Shown here: positions 1 through 9,509 of the stretch, piece after piece
Numbering within the stretch: the stretch's first letter is position 1
How the letters are laid out: every line of letters starts with the position of its first letter
Source: JAGNXB01 sp942490895
GTDB taxonomy: Bacteria; Bacteroidota; Bacteroidia; Chitinophagales; Saprospiraceae
Length of the DNA stretch: 64,000 nucleotides
Direction of reading: 5' to 3'
NCBI GenBank assembly: GCA_942490895.1
Contig: CALNZC010000070.1
Location: 115,558-179,557 of the forward strand
Program-made: the position numbers and the translations under genes
Notes under the pieces: model-generated
Told to the model about the DNA's origin: nothing
What the model saw: only the letters and a program-made list of their open reading frames with translations
The model's database searches: none

Positions 1-1155
1 CGTCGTTCAAGCGCATATAGAATGCCTTGATTTTTGCTGGATAATTATACAGAATCACAGGGCGTTCGAAATGTTTCTCTACTAGATAACGCTCGTGCTC
101 ACTCTGCAAGTCTGCACCCCATTCGTCGAGCACAAATTGGAACTTCTTCTTTTTGTTCGGCGTCGAATTGCGCAAGATGTCAAACGCCTCGGTGTATGTC
201 ACCCGGGCAAAGTCATTGTCCAGACAGAACTGAAGTTTTTCACGCAAGGCCAAAGGTGAGCGCTCATTTTGCGGCTTGTTTTTTCCTCTTCCAGCAGTCG
301 TTGCTCGAGGAAGTCAAGATCATCGCCACACTGTTCGAGCACATGTTTCACGATGTGCTTCAGCATCCCTTCGGCCAGGTCCATATTGTCATCCAGGTCT
401 GCAAAGGCGACCTCCGGTTCGATCATCCAGAATTCTGCCAGGTGCCGCGTGGTATTGGAGTTTTCCGCACGGAAGGTGGGACCAAAGGTATAGACCTCAC
501 TCAGAGCCAGAGCGCCGAGCTCTGCCTCCAGCTGACCAGAAACGGTCAAATGGGTCTGTTTGGCAAAGAAGTCCTCCTTCCAGTTGACCGCACCCTGTTC
601 ATCCAGGACTGGTTTCTCTGGATCCAATGTGGTGACCCGAAACATCTCACCTGCTCCTTCCGCATCCGAACCGGTAATGATCGGACTGTGGAGGTATACA
701 AAACCCCGCTTGTGGAAGAACTCGTGAATGGCCCAGGCGACATGGTGACGAATACGGAATACTGAACCAAACGTATTGGTCCGGAAGCGCAGATGCGCAA
801 TTTCCCTCAGGAATTCCAGACTGTGTTTCTTGGGTTGCAACGGATATACCTCTGGATCGCACTCTCCATAGACCTGAATCGAAGTAGCCTTCATTTCAAG
901 GGTCTGCCCTCGACCCATCGAGGCAACGATATGACCGGTGCAGGCAATACCGGCACCGGTGGTCAGCTGCTTGAGGAGCGCTGGGTCCGTATTTTCGAAA
1001 TCCACAACCACCTGCAAGGTCTGGTTGGTCGATCCATCGTTGAGGGCAATGAATTGATTGTTGCGAAAAGTGCGGATCCATCCCATCACTGTGGTATCAA
1101 ATCCGGTTTTTCCTTCTGCCAGCAGTGTGGCGATCTTGGTCCGTTTGGGCATCAT
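1..1155 (-). CDS. asnS: Asparaginyl-tRNA synthetase, 3' end outside the window, frameshifted
   Basis: Class II aminoacyl-tRNA synthetase that charges tRNA-Asn in the cytoplasm. The N-terminal OB-fold anticodon-binding region is followed by the catalytic core, with a class II motif 2 (TFRAENSNTTRHLAEFW) near residue 225. The reading frame breaks at a run of six T on the + strand (279-284). Adding one base there restores family sequence (NKPQNERSPLA, then DNDFARVTYTEAFDILRNS and NYPAKIKAFYMRLND) down to base 1, where the window cuts the gene. I chose the start at 1155 (MMPKRTK) because a GAAGGA site lies just upstream and a TAACTTTG promoter box lies at 1183-1190. The gene is normally essential, so a homopolymer base-call error is more likely than true loss. 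The family call is very secure. Confidence 0.93.
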
Positions 1156-1182
1156 ATCCTTCGGTATACGTGATTTCGGGCG

Positions 1183-1190
1183 CAAAGTTA
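1183..1190 (-). promoter_or_regulatory. Bacteroidota -7 box of asnS
   Basis: TAACTTTG on the minus strand matches the Bacteroidota -7 consensus TAnnTTTG and sits about 28 bases before the asnS start at 1155. A TTG lies 15 bases further upstream, somewhat close for the -33 element. This supports the shorter asnS start over an upstream in-frame ATG at 1200, which would lie ahead of the box. Confidence 0.45.
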
Positions 1191-1309
1191 ACCGTTTCAA
1201 CGGTCCAATGCCCGATTCTGGTCGGATCCACTCTCAGACGAGCATACATGACATTGATGTGAAATGACCTGAACACCGGTTTGGTCCTGTTTTTGCACAT
1301 ATAAGCATT

Positions 1310-2110
1310 ATGTCTAATGGCTTACCCCAAACAATAGCCATCCTGGGCGCCGGCAATCTCGGTCAGGCGATGGCCCAAGGCTGGCTCGACCGCGGCCAAT
1401 TGCCGGCGTCTCAGTTAATCCTCACCCGACATCGGACAGGAAACCTCAAAGCCTTTGCCGAGCGGGGTGTCACGGTGACGTCCAACAATCTGGAGGCGGC
1501 CCAAAAAGCGACCTTCCTCATTCTGGCAGTCAAACCCTACAAGATCCAGGAGGTCATCGAAGGAATCCTGCCGGCCTTGAATGAACAGCATATTCTGGTG
1601 AGTGCCGCGACTGGCATTTCCATTGCAGATATGCGGAACTGGGCCAACAATCATCCCCACATCTTCCGGGCCATGCCCAATACGGCTGTCGCCATCGGAG
1701 AATCCCTGACTTGTCTGGCGGGTGACCCTGGAGCGAATGGCCGACTGGATCAGGTGGAGGCGCTGTACAATCTAGTGGGCAAAAGCGTACGCATCACTGA
1801 GGATCTCATGAATGCCGCCACTGTTCTGGGGGCATGTGGTGTCGCCTTTGCGTTGCGTTTTATTCGAGCCATGCAGCAGGGAGGTATCGAGATCGGGTTC
1901 GATTCTGACACTGCCGCACTGATCGCCAACCAGACCGTTCGTGGAGCCGCCACCATCCTCCTCGAAGGGCAAGCCCATCCAGAAGCAGAGATCGACAAGG
2001 TCACCACGCCCAAAGGATGTACCATCGCCGGACTGAATGAAATGGAACACCAGGGCTTTTCCTCTTCCCTGATCAAAGGGATCCAAACCTCCTTCAAGAA
2101 GATCGAGTGA
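1310..2110 (+). CDS. proC: Pyrroline-5-carboxylate reductase
   Basis: Reduces pyrroline-5-carboxylate to L-proline with NAD(P)H, the last step of proline synthesis. The 266-residue protein has the usual length. It opens with the Rossmann dinucleotide motif GAGNLG (residues 13-18), carries the conserved AMPNTAVAIGESLT stretch mid-protein, and ends with the family signature TTPKGCTIAGLNEME in the C-terminal dimerisation domain. It is divergent from asnS across a 154-base gap and is followed by a DUF1272 gene in the same direction. The start ATG at 1310 leaves the normal short lead before the Rossmann strand. Confidence 0.95.
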   Translation: MSNGLPQTIAILGAGNLGQAMAQGWLDRGQLPASQLILTRHRTGNLKAFAERGVTVTSNNLEAAQKATFLILAVKPYKIQEVIEGILPALNEQHILVSAATGISIADMRNWANNHPHIFRAMPNTAVAIGESLTCLAGDPGANGRLDQVEALYNLVGKSVRITEDLMNAATVLGACGVAFALRFIRAMQQGGIEIGFDSDTAALIANQTVRGAATILLEGQAHPEAEIDKVTTPKGCTIAGLNEMEHQGFSSSLIKGIQTSFKKIE

Positions 2111-2146
2111 GCGGGATCGGGTAACTTGAGGAGAATTCTCTGTCCT

Positions 2147-2437
2147 ATGCTCGAACTCCGCCCCTGTTGTGAACACTGTAGTCAGGACCTCCCTGCGGAC
2201 AGTCCGGATGCCATGATCTGCACCTTTGAATGTACATTTTGTTCCGCTTGTGTGACATCCATCCTCCACAACGTCTGCCCCAATTGTGGTGGCAATTTCA
2301 CCCCACGGCCGATCCGGCCCAAAAAAGCTCTGGCCCGTCATCCTGCTTCAACGGCCCGTGTCATCAAGCCCGTGGATTCAGAAAAATTCGAATCACTTCT
2401 GTCCAGGAATAAGTCTATCCCGCCTGGCCAACGTTGA
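2147..2437 (+). CDS. DUF1272 zinc-ribbon protein
   Basis: A small cysteine-rich protein of 96 residues that matches the DUF1272 family, which has no established function. The diagnostic start is MLELRPCCEHC, followed by FECTFCSACV and CPNCGGNFTPRPIRP, giving paired Cys-x-x-Cys knuckles that probably bind zinc. I chose the ATG at 2147 because family members start exactly at MLELRP; an ATG at 2126 would add seven unsupported residues. The C-terminal 35 residues are basic and not part of the core family. The gene lies 36 bases after proC and could be co-transcribed with it. Confidence 0.82.
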   Translation: MLELRPCCEHCSQDLPADSPDAMICTFECTFCSACVTSILHNVCPNCGGNFTPRPIRPKKALARHPASTARVIKPVDSEKFESLLSRNKSIPPGQR

Positions 2438-2578
2438 CCGGATTACACCTGGAAGACATTTTTGTCCATTCCTGTTTAGAAGGCCGTCCTGGCAATTCAA
2501 GAATTCCATCCAAATTTCCTCTGCCAAAGCAACTCTTTTGGCATAGAAATCGTTGTTTTGTGACAGAATAGATATTTC

Positions 2579-3088
2579 ATGAAGATTCTGATGGTCTGCC
2601 TGGGCAATATTTGCCGCTCCCCTCTTGCTGAAGGTATTTTCCGAAAGCAGGCCCAGCTTCGAGGCCTGGATTGGGAAGTGGATTCCGCAGGCACCGGAGC
2701 ATATCATGTCGGCGAATCTCCCGACCCACGATCCATGCAAGTCGCCCGACAACAGGGCCTGGATATCTCCGATCAACGCGCTCGGCAGATCCGTCGTTCA
2801 GACCTGTCCACCTTTGACTATATATTCGCTATGGATCGATCCAACCATCGCAACATTCTCGAATTGGCGACAAATGAAGACCAGCGGTCCAGAGTTCAGC
2901 TCTTCCTGGACAATTCTGGATTGGATCAAGAAGTAGATGTCCCGGATCCGTATTGGAATGATAATGGCTTTCAGGAGGTCTACCATATGCTCGACCAGGC
3001 CAGTCATCAGGTGATCGACCGGATCCTGGAAACAATAGAGAAATTAAAAAAAGATAAGGAAATTATTCAACTGTCTTCTGATCAATGA
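2579..3088 (+). CDS. Low-molecular-weight protein-tyrosine phosphatase
   Basis: Cysteine-dependent phosphatase of the LMW-PTP/arsenate-reductase fold, 169 residues. The P-loop C-L-G-N-I-C-R-S occupies residues 7-14, with Cys7 as the nucleophile and Arg13 binding phosphate. The general-acid aspartate is in the late VPDPYWND motif. The family removes phosphate from tyrosine-phosphorylated proteins; the substrate here is unknown, as no tyrosine kinase or capsule operon is adjacent. The C-terminus has a lysine-rich extension. The start ATG is immediately upstream of the first beta strand, as in the family. Confidence 0.93.
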   Translation: MKILMVCLGNICRSPLAEGIFRKQAQLRGLDWEVDSAGTGAYHVGESPDPRSMQVARQQGLDISDQRARQIRRSDLSTFDYIFAMDRSNHRNILELATNEDQRSRVQLFLDNSGLDQEVDVPDPYWNDNGFQEVYHMLDQASHQVIDRILETIEKLKKDKEIIQLSSDQ

Positions 3089-3129
3089 TCAAACAGCTCG
3101 TTGGATCAATTCTTCAATCCTGTGGTTTT

Positions 3130-3798
3130 TCATTTCCTTTCCAGCTGCTCAAAAATCTTTTCCCGAAGTCTGGGCCAGTACAGATTCACAAAGGACATCG
3201 CATCTTCACGTGTACGAGCACAATCTTTCATATCGTCAAACAACAGATCAGCAGGTATATCTTCTGGCTTCAGAATTCTGTAGCGTTCACTGGCATATGC
3301 CAGTTGTTCATCGTCCAGAAAGTAATAAAATAATTCTCGAGCGCTGCTCGCCTCGGGACGCTTGTTCCACTCCCGGTAGCGAAAGAAAAAGACGTCTCCA
3401 TCTTTCAGAAAAACATCATTCCAAAGCTCTTGGGCCGGCTTCAAGGATTGGAAGGCGACATGTACCAGCTCTCCATCGTACAGGCTGACTTCCACTGAAT
3501 CCAAGGGGGCATCGTCAAAATGCATCCAATAGGTATCGGTGGATTTATACTTAAATAATCGCTCTTTTGTCACTCCGACCAGTGAATCCAAATGCTTGAT
3601 CATGACGGAGTCTTTCTTCAGCCATTCTGAAGGGGGCGTTTCTGCAGATGCCTCTTGTCCTGCAGGCGCCTGAACCACTTCTTCCTGACAGGATTGGCCC
3701 AAACACATGATCAGGAGCACTGCAACCACCGCAGAAACTCGAATACAATGAGTAATGAAAGGACTTTTCAACACCATGACTTTTTTCCTTTTAACCAT
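3130..3798 (-). CDS. Putative lipoprotein of unknown function
   Basis: I do not recognise this 222-residue protein. It has a basic N-terminus, a hydrophobic segment (about residues 19-34) and then LGQSC, an acceptable although non-canonical lipobox, so it is probably lipid-anchored in the periplasm or outer membrane. An Ala/Glu/Pro-rich linker follows. The body is rich in acidic and aromatic residues with no catalytic signature I can identify. It converges on the phosphatase gene (41-base gap) and lies back to back with the tyrosine phenol-lyase gene. A start at 3777 (MVLKSPF) is also possible. Confidence 0.6.
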   Translation of the reverse strand: MVKRKKVMVLKSPFITHCIRVSAVVAVLLIMCLGQSCQEEVVQAPAGQEASAETPPSEWLKKDSVMIKHLDSLVGVTKERLFKYKSTDTYWMHFDDAPLDSVEVSLYDGELVHVAFQSLKPAQELWNDVFLKDGDVFFFRYREWNKRPEASSARELFYYFLDDEQLAYASERYRILKPEDIPADLLFDDMKDCARTREDAMSFVNLYWPRLREKIFEQLERK

Positions 3799-3984
3799 GA
3801 ATATTCTAATTGCAAAATTCGTACCTGTTCAGGAATTGCATCAAATGTAAAGATTCCGACACTTGGCGAACAGTCAAGTTGGCAGGATCATGACCAAATC
3901 CACCATCAGGACTGATGATGATCAGTTCAGCTCGATCCACATCCACATACTTTAGGCGCCAGATCAAAAAAAGGTCGATAACGC

Positions 3985-5364
3985 ATGAAAAGTCGAAGTT
4001 CCTGGGCTGAGCCCTACAAGATCAAAATGGTCGAATTACTCAAGATGACCACCCTGAAGCAACGAAAAAAAGCCATTGCTGAAGCCGGGTACAACACTTT
4101 TTTACTACCGTCTGAAGATGTCTATATCGATCTGCTGACCGATTCGGGAACGTCTGCCATGAGTGATGTCCAATGGGCCGGCATGATGCGCGGAGATGAA
4201 GCCTACGCCGGCAGCCGGAACTACTACAATCTGGAAAAAGCCGTCAAGGATACTTACGGCTATAAATATCTGGTTCCCACACACCAGGGACGTGGCGCCG
4301 AACATCTGATCTCATCTATCCTCATCAAGAAAGGAGATATCATCCCGGGAAATATGTACTTCACGACCACCCGACTACATCAGGAGTTGGCCGGGGGCGC
4401 ATTCCGGGATATCATCATCGATGAGGCACATGATGCTCAAAGCACTCACCCCTTCAAGGGTAACGTCGACCTGAAAAAACTGGAAGCACTCATTGTCAAA
4501 CATGGCGCTGAAAAGATCCCTTATGTCTGTATTGCCACTACTGTAAATATGGCTGGCGGTCAACCGATCTCTATTGCCAATCTCCAGGCCGTTCGGGAAC
4601 TGACCACAAAACATGGCATTCGCATCATCCATGACATGACCCGAGTCGCAGAGAATGCCTATTTCATCCAACAGCGAGAACCGGGATTCAAACGTAAAAG
4701 CATCGCACGGATCGTTCGCGAAATCTGCGACCTGACCGATGGTGCTACCATGAGTGCAAAAAAAGATGCTCTGGTCAATATTGGCGGATTCCTCGCCCTG
4801 AACGACTGGGATACTTTCGAAGAAGCCCGCAACCTGGTGGTTGTCTACGAAGGTCTGCACACCTATGGTGGATTGGCCGGACGAGATATGGAAGCCATGT
4901 CCATTGGCATACGTGAATCTGTGGATCAAAACCATATTCATGCTCGGGTCGGACAAGTCGAATACCTTGGACAGCGACTGCTGGAAGCCGGAGTTCCCAT
5001 CGTACTGCCGATCGGGTCACACGGTGTTTTCCTGGATGCCAAGGCAATCCTGCCACACATTCCTCAGGACCAGTACCCCGCTCAAACCCTGGCTGCGGAA
5101 CTCTATATAGATGCGGGCATCCGGGCCATGGAGAGGGGTATCGTTTCGGCCGGACGAGATGCAAAAACCGGAAAAGAACGCTTTCCCAAACTGGAGCTGG
5201 TACGATTGACCATCCCCAGAAGAGTCTATACACAGGCCCATATGGATGTGATCGCCGAATCGGTCATGCGGGTGTACCAACGTCGAAACAAGATCAAAGG
5301 CATGACAATGGAGTATGAACCAACATACCTTCGTTTTTTCCAGGCAAGGTTCAAACCTCTTTAA
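3985..5364 (+). CDS. tpl: Tyrosine phenol-lyase (beta-tyrosinase)
   Basis: PLP enzyme that splits L-tyrosine into phenol, pyruvate and ammonia; related to tryptophanase. The length (459 residues) and whole sequence match the family. The residues that separate it from tryptophanase are present at a constant +3 offset from the Citrobacter freundii enzyme: Thr127 (T124), Arg384 in MERG (R381, which binds the tyrosine carboxyl/phenol region and is Ile in tryptophanase), and Phe451-Phe452 (F448-F449). The PLP lysine is Lys260 in MSAKKD; Asp217 and Arg220 are in DMTR. The ATG at 3985 places AEPYKIK at the family N-terminus. It has no linked transporter, so its role (tyrosine catabolism or reverse synthesis) is open. 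Confidence 0.9.
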   Translation: MKSRSSWAEPYKIKMVELLKMTTLKQRKKAIAEAGYNTFLLPSEDVYIDLLTDSGTSAMSDVQWAGMMRGDEAYAGSRNYYNLEKAVKDTYGYKYLVPTHQGRGAEHLISSILIKKGDIIPGNMYFTTTRLHQELAGGAFRDIIIDEAHDAQSTHPFKGNVDLKKLEALIVKHGAEKIPYVCIATTVNMAGGQPISIANLQAVRELTTKHGIRIIHDMTRVAENAYFIQQREPGFKRKSIARIVREICDLTDGATMSAKKDALVNIGGFLALNDWDTFEEARNLVVVYEGLHTYGGLAGRDMEAMSIGIRESVDQNHIHARVGQVEYLGQRLLEAGVPIVLPIGSHGVFLDAKAILPHIPQDQYPAQTLAAELYIDAGIRAMERGIVSAGRDAKTGKERFPKLELVRLTIPRRVYTQAHMDVIAESVMRVYQRRNKIKGMTMEYEPTYLRFFQARFKPL

Positions 5365-5415
5365 AGAACCAGGTTTGTTCTTCAACGTCTGAATACAGGC
5401 CCAATCGATTGGCCA

Positions 5416-6690
5416 TCATGTTGTGGTTTCCCGCACAATAACCTTGTCGATCCGAGCGCGGTCCATATCGACTACTTCCAGTTCAAAAGTGTGCCACTGA
5501 ACAACCTGACCCGGCTGAGGAACATGCTTCAACTCGTGAAGGATCAGTCCGCCAATCGTGTTAAATGGAAAATCGGTCACCATCTCATCCAGGTCAAAAC
5601 GCCGGAAGAACTCTGCCAATGGATATTGCCCATCGACCAGCCACGAACCATCTGATCGCTGGACAAACCCGAACGTATCCTGGTCAAACTCGCCTGCATC
5701 ACCCACCAGGGCCACAAGAAGATCATTGATGGTCACCATACCCTCGACCTGACCAAATTCGTCGATAATGACCCCATAGATCACTTTGGTCTCCCGGAAA
5801 CGCTGCAAGGTCTCAAAGGCAGATAATTGTTCGGAGAGGTAGGGCACCGGATGCAGATGATCTTTCAATTGGAATTCAGGGATATGCAGTTTGCCGAACA
5901 GGTCTTTCAAGCCAACCACACCGATCAATTCATTTGGATTGCCTTCGTGGACTGGATAGATGGTATGGAGGTCGGCAGAAACCACTTCACTGATCTCAGC
6001 AGGAGACATCTGCAAGGAAAGAAAGACCATGTCATTTCGATGGGTCATCAATGAAGACACCTTGCGATCGCCCATACTGAATACACGCTCGACCAGTTCC
6101 TGTTCAATTTCCTGAACATCCCCACCAATGGTGGCTTCCTGGAGGATGGATTTGATCTCCTCTTCGGTGACCTGACTGTCGGGTGTGGAGCGCACGGGTA
6201 AAATGGCCAGGAGCAAGTCGCTGGTCCGGGTTAACAACCAGACAAATGGGGACATCATTCGCGCCATCCATTGCATCGGAACGGCAACCATCCGGGCGAT
6301 CCATTCCGGGCTACTCAAGCCGATCCGTTTCGGCACCAACTCACCCAATACAAGTGAAAAGAAGGTCATAATAACCACTACGATCAACACCGCCAGTGAA
6401 TGAGCATAAGGGGCCAGAATAGCTATTTCCGCCAGCTTCAGCTCAAGATCCTGGGTAATGTGTTCCCCGGAATAGATTCCCATCAGTATGCCGATCAGGG
6501 TGATCCCAATCTGAACAGTGGAAAGGAAGCGATTGGGAGACTCGGCTGTTTTCAAAGCAATCCGAGCCTTCCGATCTCCTCTCTTGGCCGTGGATTCCAA
6601 ACGGCTCTTTCGGGCAGACACTATAGCGATCTCACTCATGGAAAAGAATCCATTGAGTAAAATAAGGAGGAAGAGGAGGAGGAAGACCAT
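5416..6690 (-). CDS. CNNM/CBS-domain membrane protein (hemolysin-C/CorC family)
   Basis: An inner-membrane protein with a DUF21/CNNM transmembrane domain (start MVFLLLFLLILLNGFFSMSEIA, about residues 1-190), a CBS pair (about 200-330), and a C-terminal CorC/HlyC domain. Relatives are implicated in magnesium or other divalent cation efflux; the older hemolysin label has little support. The motif GELVPKRIGL is typical of DUF21. I chose the start at 6690, which gives a 424-residue protein with the usual short lead; starting at 6768 or 6837 would make an over-long hydrophobic run. It is divergent from the ribonucleotide reductase gene. Confidence 0.85.
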   Translation of the reverse strand: MVFLLLFLLILLNGFFSMSEIAIVSARKSRLESTAKRGDRKARIALKTAESPNRFLSTVQIGITLIGILMGIYSGEHITQDLELKLAEIAILAPYAHSLAVLIVVVIMTFFSLVLGELVPKRIGLSSPEWIARMVAVPMQWMARMMSPFVWLLTRTSDLLLAILPVRSTPDSQVTEEEIKSILQEATIGGDVQEIEQELVERVFSMGDRKVSSLMTHRNDMVFLSLQMSPAEISEVVSADLHTIYPVHEGNPNELIGVVGLKDLFGKLHIPEFQLKDHLHPVPYLSEQLSAFETLQRFRETKVIYGVIIDEFGQVEGMVTINDLLVALVGDAGEFDQDTFGFVQRSDGSWLVDGQYPLAEFFRRFDLDEMVTDFPFNTIGGLILHELKHVPQPGQVVQWHTFELEVVDMDRARIDKVIVRETTT

Positions 6691-6947
6691 CGTTACAAAT
6701 ATGAACACAAAGATGACAATGCAAAAGCAAACTACCCAATTCGACCAATTGACGACCCTCAAACCCATGCCTGTCTGAGATGGATGAAACTTCCACAAAC
6801 GGAAAAAAAGATTTCCACCGGCTGTGGATAAAAACACCTGACAAATTCTCCTTATGTCTTGGCTCCGTCCCTCAGAATATGGACCTTCACCAGTCCAAAA
6901 ACGACCGCATATTTCCGGTCATTTTTCGTACCGAAAAACCCAAATTG

Positions 6948-9509
6948 ATGCCTTCTACGAAGACTACTGCTCGCGTTTCGAGCCGCCCATCCTATCTCCG
7001 CCCCGAAGTCCTGAATGCCGCTACCGCCTATTTCGGTGGCGACGAACTGGCTGCCACTGTTTGGCTGAACAAATACGCCTTAAAAGACTCTGAAGGCAAT
7101 TTGTACGAACGTACTCCGGATGAAATGCATCACCGGATTGCACGTGAACTAGCTCGAATCGAAGAGAAATACCCCAATCCCATTTCAGAAGAGCGGATCT
7201 ATGAATCTCTGGCCCAATTCAAACATCTGATCCCACAAGGCAGTCCGATGGCCGGGATCGGCAATCCATTTCAGGTGGCCTCTCTATCCAACTGTTTTGT
7301 CATCGGTACAGGTGCCGATTCTTATGGTGGGATCATGAAAGGTGATGAGGAACTGGTTCAACTGATGAAGCGCAGAGGTGGTGTCGGTATTGACCTGACC
7401 CATATCCGCCCGGAAGGCTCACCTGTACTGAACAGCGCCTTGTCCAGCACCGGAATCGTCCCCTTTATGGAGCGTTATTCCAATTCAACGCGTGAGGTTG
7501 CTCAGGATGGCCGAAGAGGTGCCCTGATGCTCACCGTCTCCAGCCGTCATCCCGATGTCGAGAAGTTTATTGATGCCAAACTGGAAATGGGGAAGGTCAC
7601 CGGTGCGAATATCTCCGTCCGGGTAGACCACGGACTATTAGAAGCCGCCCGAACCGGTAAACCCTATCAACTCCGTTTCCCGGTAGACGCCTCCAAGCCA
7701 ACCGTGACCCGGGATGCCGATGCTGGAGCCATCTGGAAAAAGATCATCCACAATGCCTGGAAATCAGCAGAGCCAGGTGTGCTGTTTTGGGACACCGTCA
7801 TTAAGGAGTCCGTTCCTGATTGCTATGCCGATAAAGGATTCAAAACCATTTCCACCAATCCTTGCGGAGAGATCCCATTGTGCCCGTACGACTCCTGTCG
7901 CCTCCTGGCCATCAACCTCTATGGATATGTAGTCGACCCCTTTACAGAGACCGCATATTTCGATTTCGAAAAATTCCGTAATGATGTCCGCCTCGCTCAA
8001 CGCCTGATGGATGACATCATCGATCTTGAATTGGAACATATCGATCGGATCATCAATAAAATTGATGCGGATCCGGAGCCCACTCATGTCAAACGCAATG
8101 AGCGTGAGTTGTGGGAAAAGATCCAGTTCACCTGTCGTCAAGGTCGGAGGACTGGACTGGGCATCACCGCCGAAGGGGATATGCTGGCAGCCCTCGGATT
8201 GCAGTATGGTGGAGATGAAGGCATCGCCTTTGCTGTGAAAGTGCAGCAAACTCTGGCATTGGAAGCGTATCGGTCTTCCGTCATTCTCGCTGGAGAACGG
8301 GGTTCCTTCCCTGTATATGAAAGTGAGCGTGAATTAAAAAACCCATTCATTCAGCGGATTCGCGAAGCCGATCCCGATCTGTATGAAGAAATGACTCGAA
8401 CAGGTCGTCGCAACCTGGCCCTCCTGACCATCGCCCCTACAGGTTCCACCAGTCTGCTCAGTCAGACCAGCTCCGGGATCGAACCCGCCTTTTTGATCAA
8501 CTATACCCGCCGTCGGAAGGTGAACCCTCAAGACAAAGATGCCCGGGTGTCCTTTATCGATGAGGTTGGCGATCACTGGGAAGAGTACCAGGTCTTCCAT
8601 CACCATTTCATCACCTGGCTCAAAGCCAAAGGCTATGAAACGGAAAAGGTGACCCGGATGACTTCAGAAGAACTCGCTCCAATCATCGCCGAGTCGCCCT
8701 TCCACGGTGCTACTGCAAATGATGTGGATTGGGTACAGAAAGTAAAAATGCAGGGCGCTATTCAAAAGTGGGTGGACCACTCCATCAGTGTTACCGTCAA
8801 CGTGCCGTCAGACACCACCGAGGAGATGGTCAACCAGATCTATCTCGCTGCCTGGGAAAATGGCTGTAAAGGTTGCACCATCTATCGCGATGGCTCCCGT
8901 TCCGGTGTACTGGTCTCTGATCCTTCCTCCAGTGAGAAGTCAGCCCCGGCATTCCGGGAAACCATGCCTCCCAAACGTCCTGATCGCCTTGAAGCGGCAG
9001 TAGTTCGATTCAAGAACAGCAGTGAGAACTGGATCGCTGTGATGGGTCTGGTGGATGGCCGCCCCTATGAAGTCTTTACGGGTAAGGCAGAAGACACCTT
9101 CCGCCTGCCCGATTATGTGCACAGTGGATTTGTCCTCAAACAGAAGGATGAAGAAGAGAATAACCGGTATGACTTCCAGTTCCTGGATCGGGAAGGGTAT
9201 CGCATTACCATCGAAGGCTTGTCCCGTTCCTTCAACAAGGAATACTGGAACTATGCCAAACTGATCTCCGGCATTCTTCGTCATGGCATGCCCCTCAATT
9301 ATGTGGTTGATCTCATCGAAGGGTTGAATGTCCCTGAAGATTATATCAACACCTGGAAGAATGGCGTGATTCGCGCACTGAAACAATTCATCCCAGACGG
9401 TACCACCGCAGCAACCAGTCACTGCGAATCTTGTGGTGATAAAGAAGGCCTGAATTACAAAGAAGGCTGCCTCATCTGCCGGAGTTGTGGCTATTCGGAG
9501 TGTGGGTAA
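6948..9509 (+). CDS. nrdJ: Ribonucleoside-diphosphate reductase, adenosylcobalamin-dependent (class II)
   Basis: Reduces ribonucleotides to deoxyribonucleotides with a thiyl radical generated from coenzyme B12. Key cysteines are visible: Cys116 (NCFVIG), the radical cysteine Cys306 in NPCGEIPL, and Cys317 in DSCRLLAINLYG. The 306/317 spacing of 11 matches class II enzymes. The C-terminus carries a cysteine-rich tail (CESCGDKEG, then CLICRSCGYSECG) that fits the zinc-ribbon/thiol-transfer end of B12-dependent reductases. I set the start at 6948 (MPSTKTT); an upstream in-frame ATG at 6780 would add 56 poorly conserved residues. No recognisable cobalamin riboswitch was seen upstream. It is monocistronic, ending at the terminator near 9.65 kb. 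Confidence 0.93.
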   Translation: MPSTKTTARVSSRPSYLRPEVLNAATAYFGGDELAATVWLNKYALKDSEGNLYERTPDEMHHRIARELARIEEKYPNPISEERIYESLAQFKHLIPQGSPMAGIGNPFQVASLSNCFVIGTGADSYGGIMKGDEELVQLMKRRGGVGIDLTHIRPEGSPVLNSALSSTGIVPFMERYSNSTREVAQDGRRGALMLTVSSRHPDVEKFIDAKLEMGKVTGANISVRVDHGLLEAARTGKPYQLRFPVDASKPTVTRDADAGAIWKKIIHNAWKSAEPGVLFWDTVIKESVPDCYADKGFKTISTNPCGEIPLCPYDSCRLLAINLYGYVVDPFTETAYFDFEKFRNDVRLAQRLMDDIIDLELEHIDRIINKIDADPEPTHVKRNERELWEKIQFTCRQGRRTGLGITAEGDMLAALGLQYGGDEGIAFAVKVQQTLALEAYRSSVILAGERGSFPVYESERELKNPFIQRIREADPDLYEEMTRTGRRNLALLTIAPTGSTSLLSQTSSGIEPAFLINYTRRRKVNPQDKDARVSFIDEVGDHWEEYQVFHHHFITWLKAKGYETEKVTRMTSEELAPIIAESPFHGATANDVDWVQKVKMQGAIQKWVDHSISVTVNVPSDTTEEMVNQIYLAAWENGCKGCTIYRDGSRSGVLVSDPSSSEKSAPAFRETMPPKRPDRLEAAVVRFKNSSENWIAVMGLVDGRPYEVFTGKAEDTFRLPDYVHSGFVLKQKDEEENNRYDFQFLDREGYRITIEGLSRSFNKEYWNYAKLISGILRHGMPLNYVVDLIEGLNVPEDYINTWKNGVIRALKQFIPDGTTAATSHCESCGDKEGLNYKEGCLICRSCGYSECG

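Noticed and set aside
34..765. Long + strand frame opposite asnS
   Set aside because: It is the antisense shadow of the synthetase gene and has no protein-like signature.
3807..3986. Possible short minus-strand gene between the lipoprotein and tyrosine phenol-lyase genes
   Set aside because: It would be a continuous frame of about 60 codons only if a run of seven A (after 3965) were six. As given it stops early, its start would overlap the tpl ATG, and the product resembles nothing I know.
5416..6690. Calling the CBS protein a hemolysin
   Set aside because: The domain layout is CNNM-DUF21 plus CBS plus CorC; the hemolysin label comes from old annotation and has no support here.
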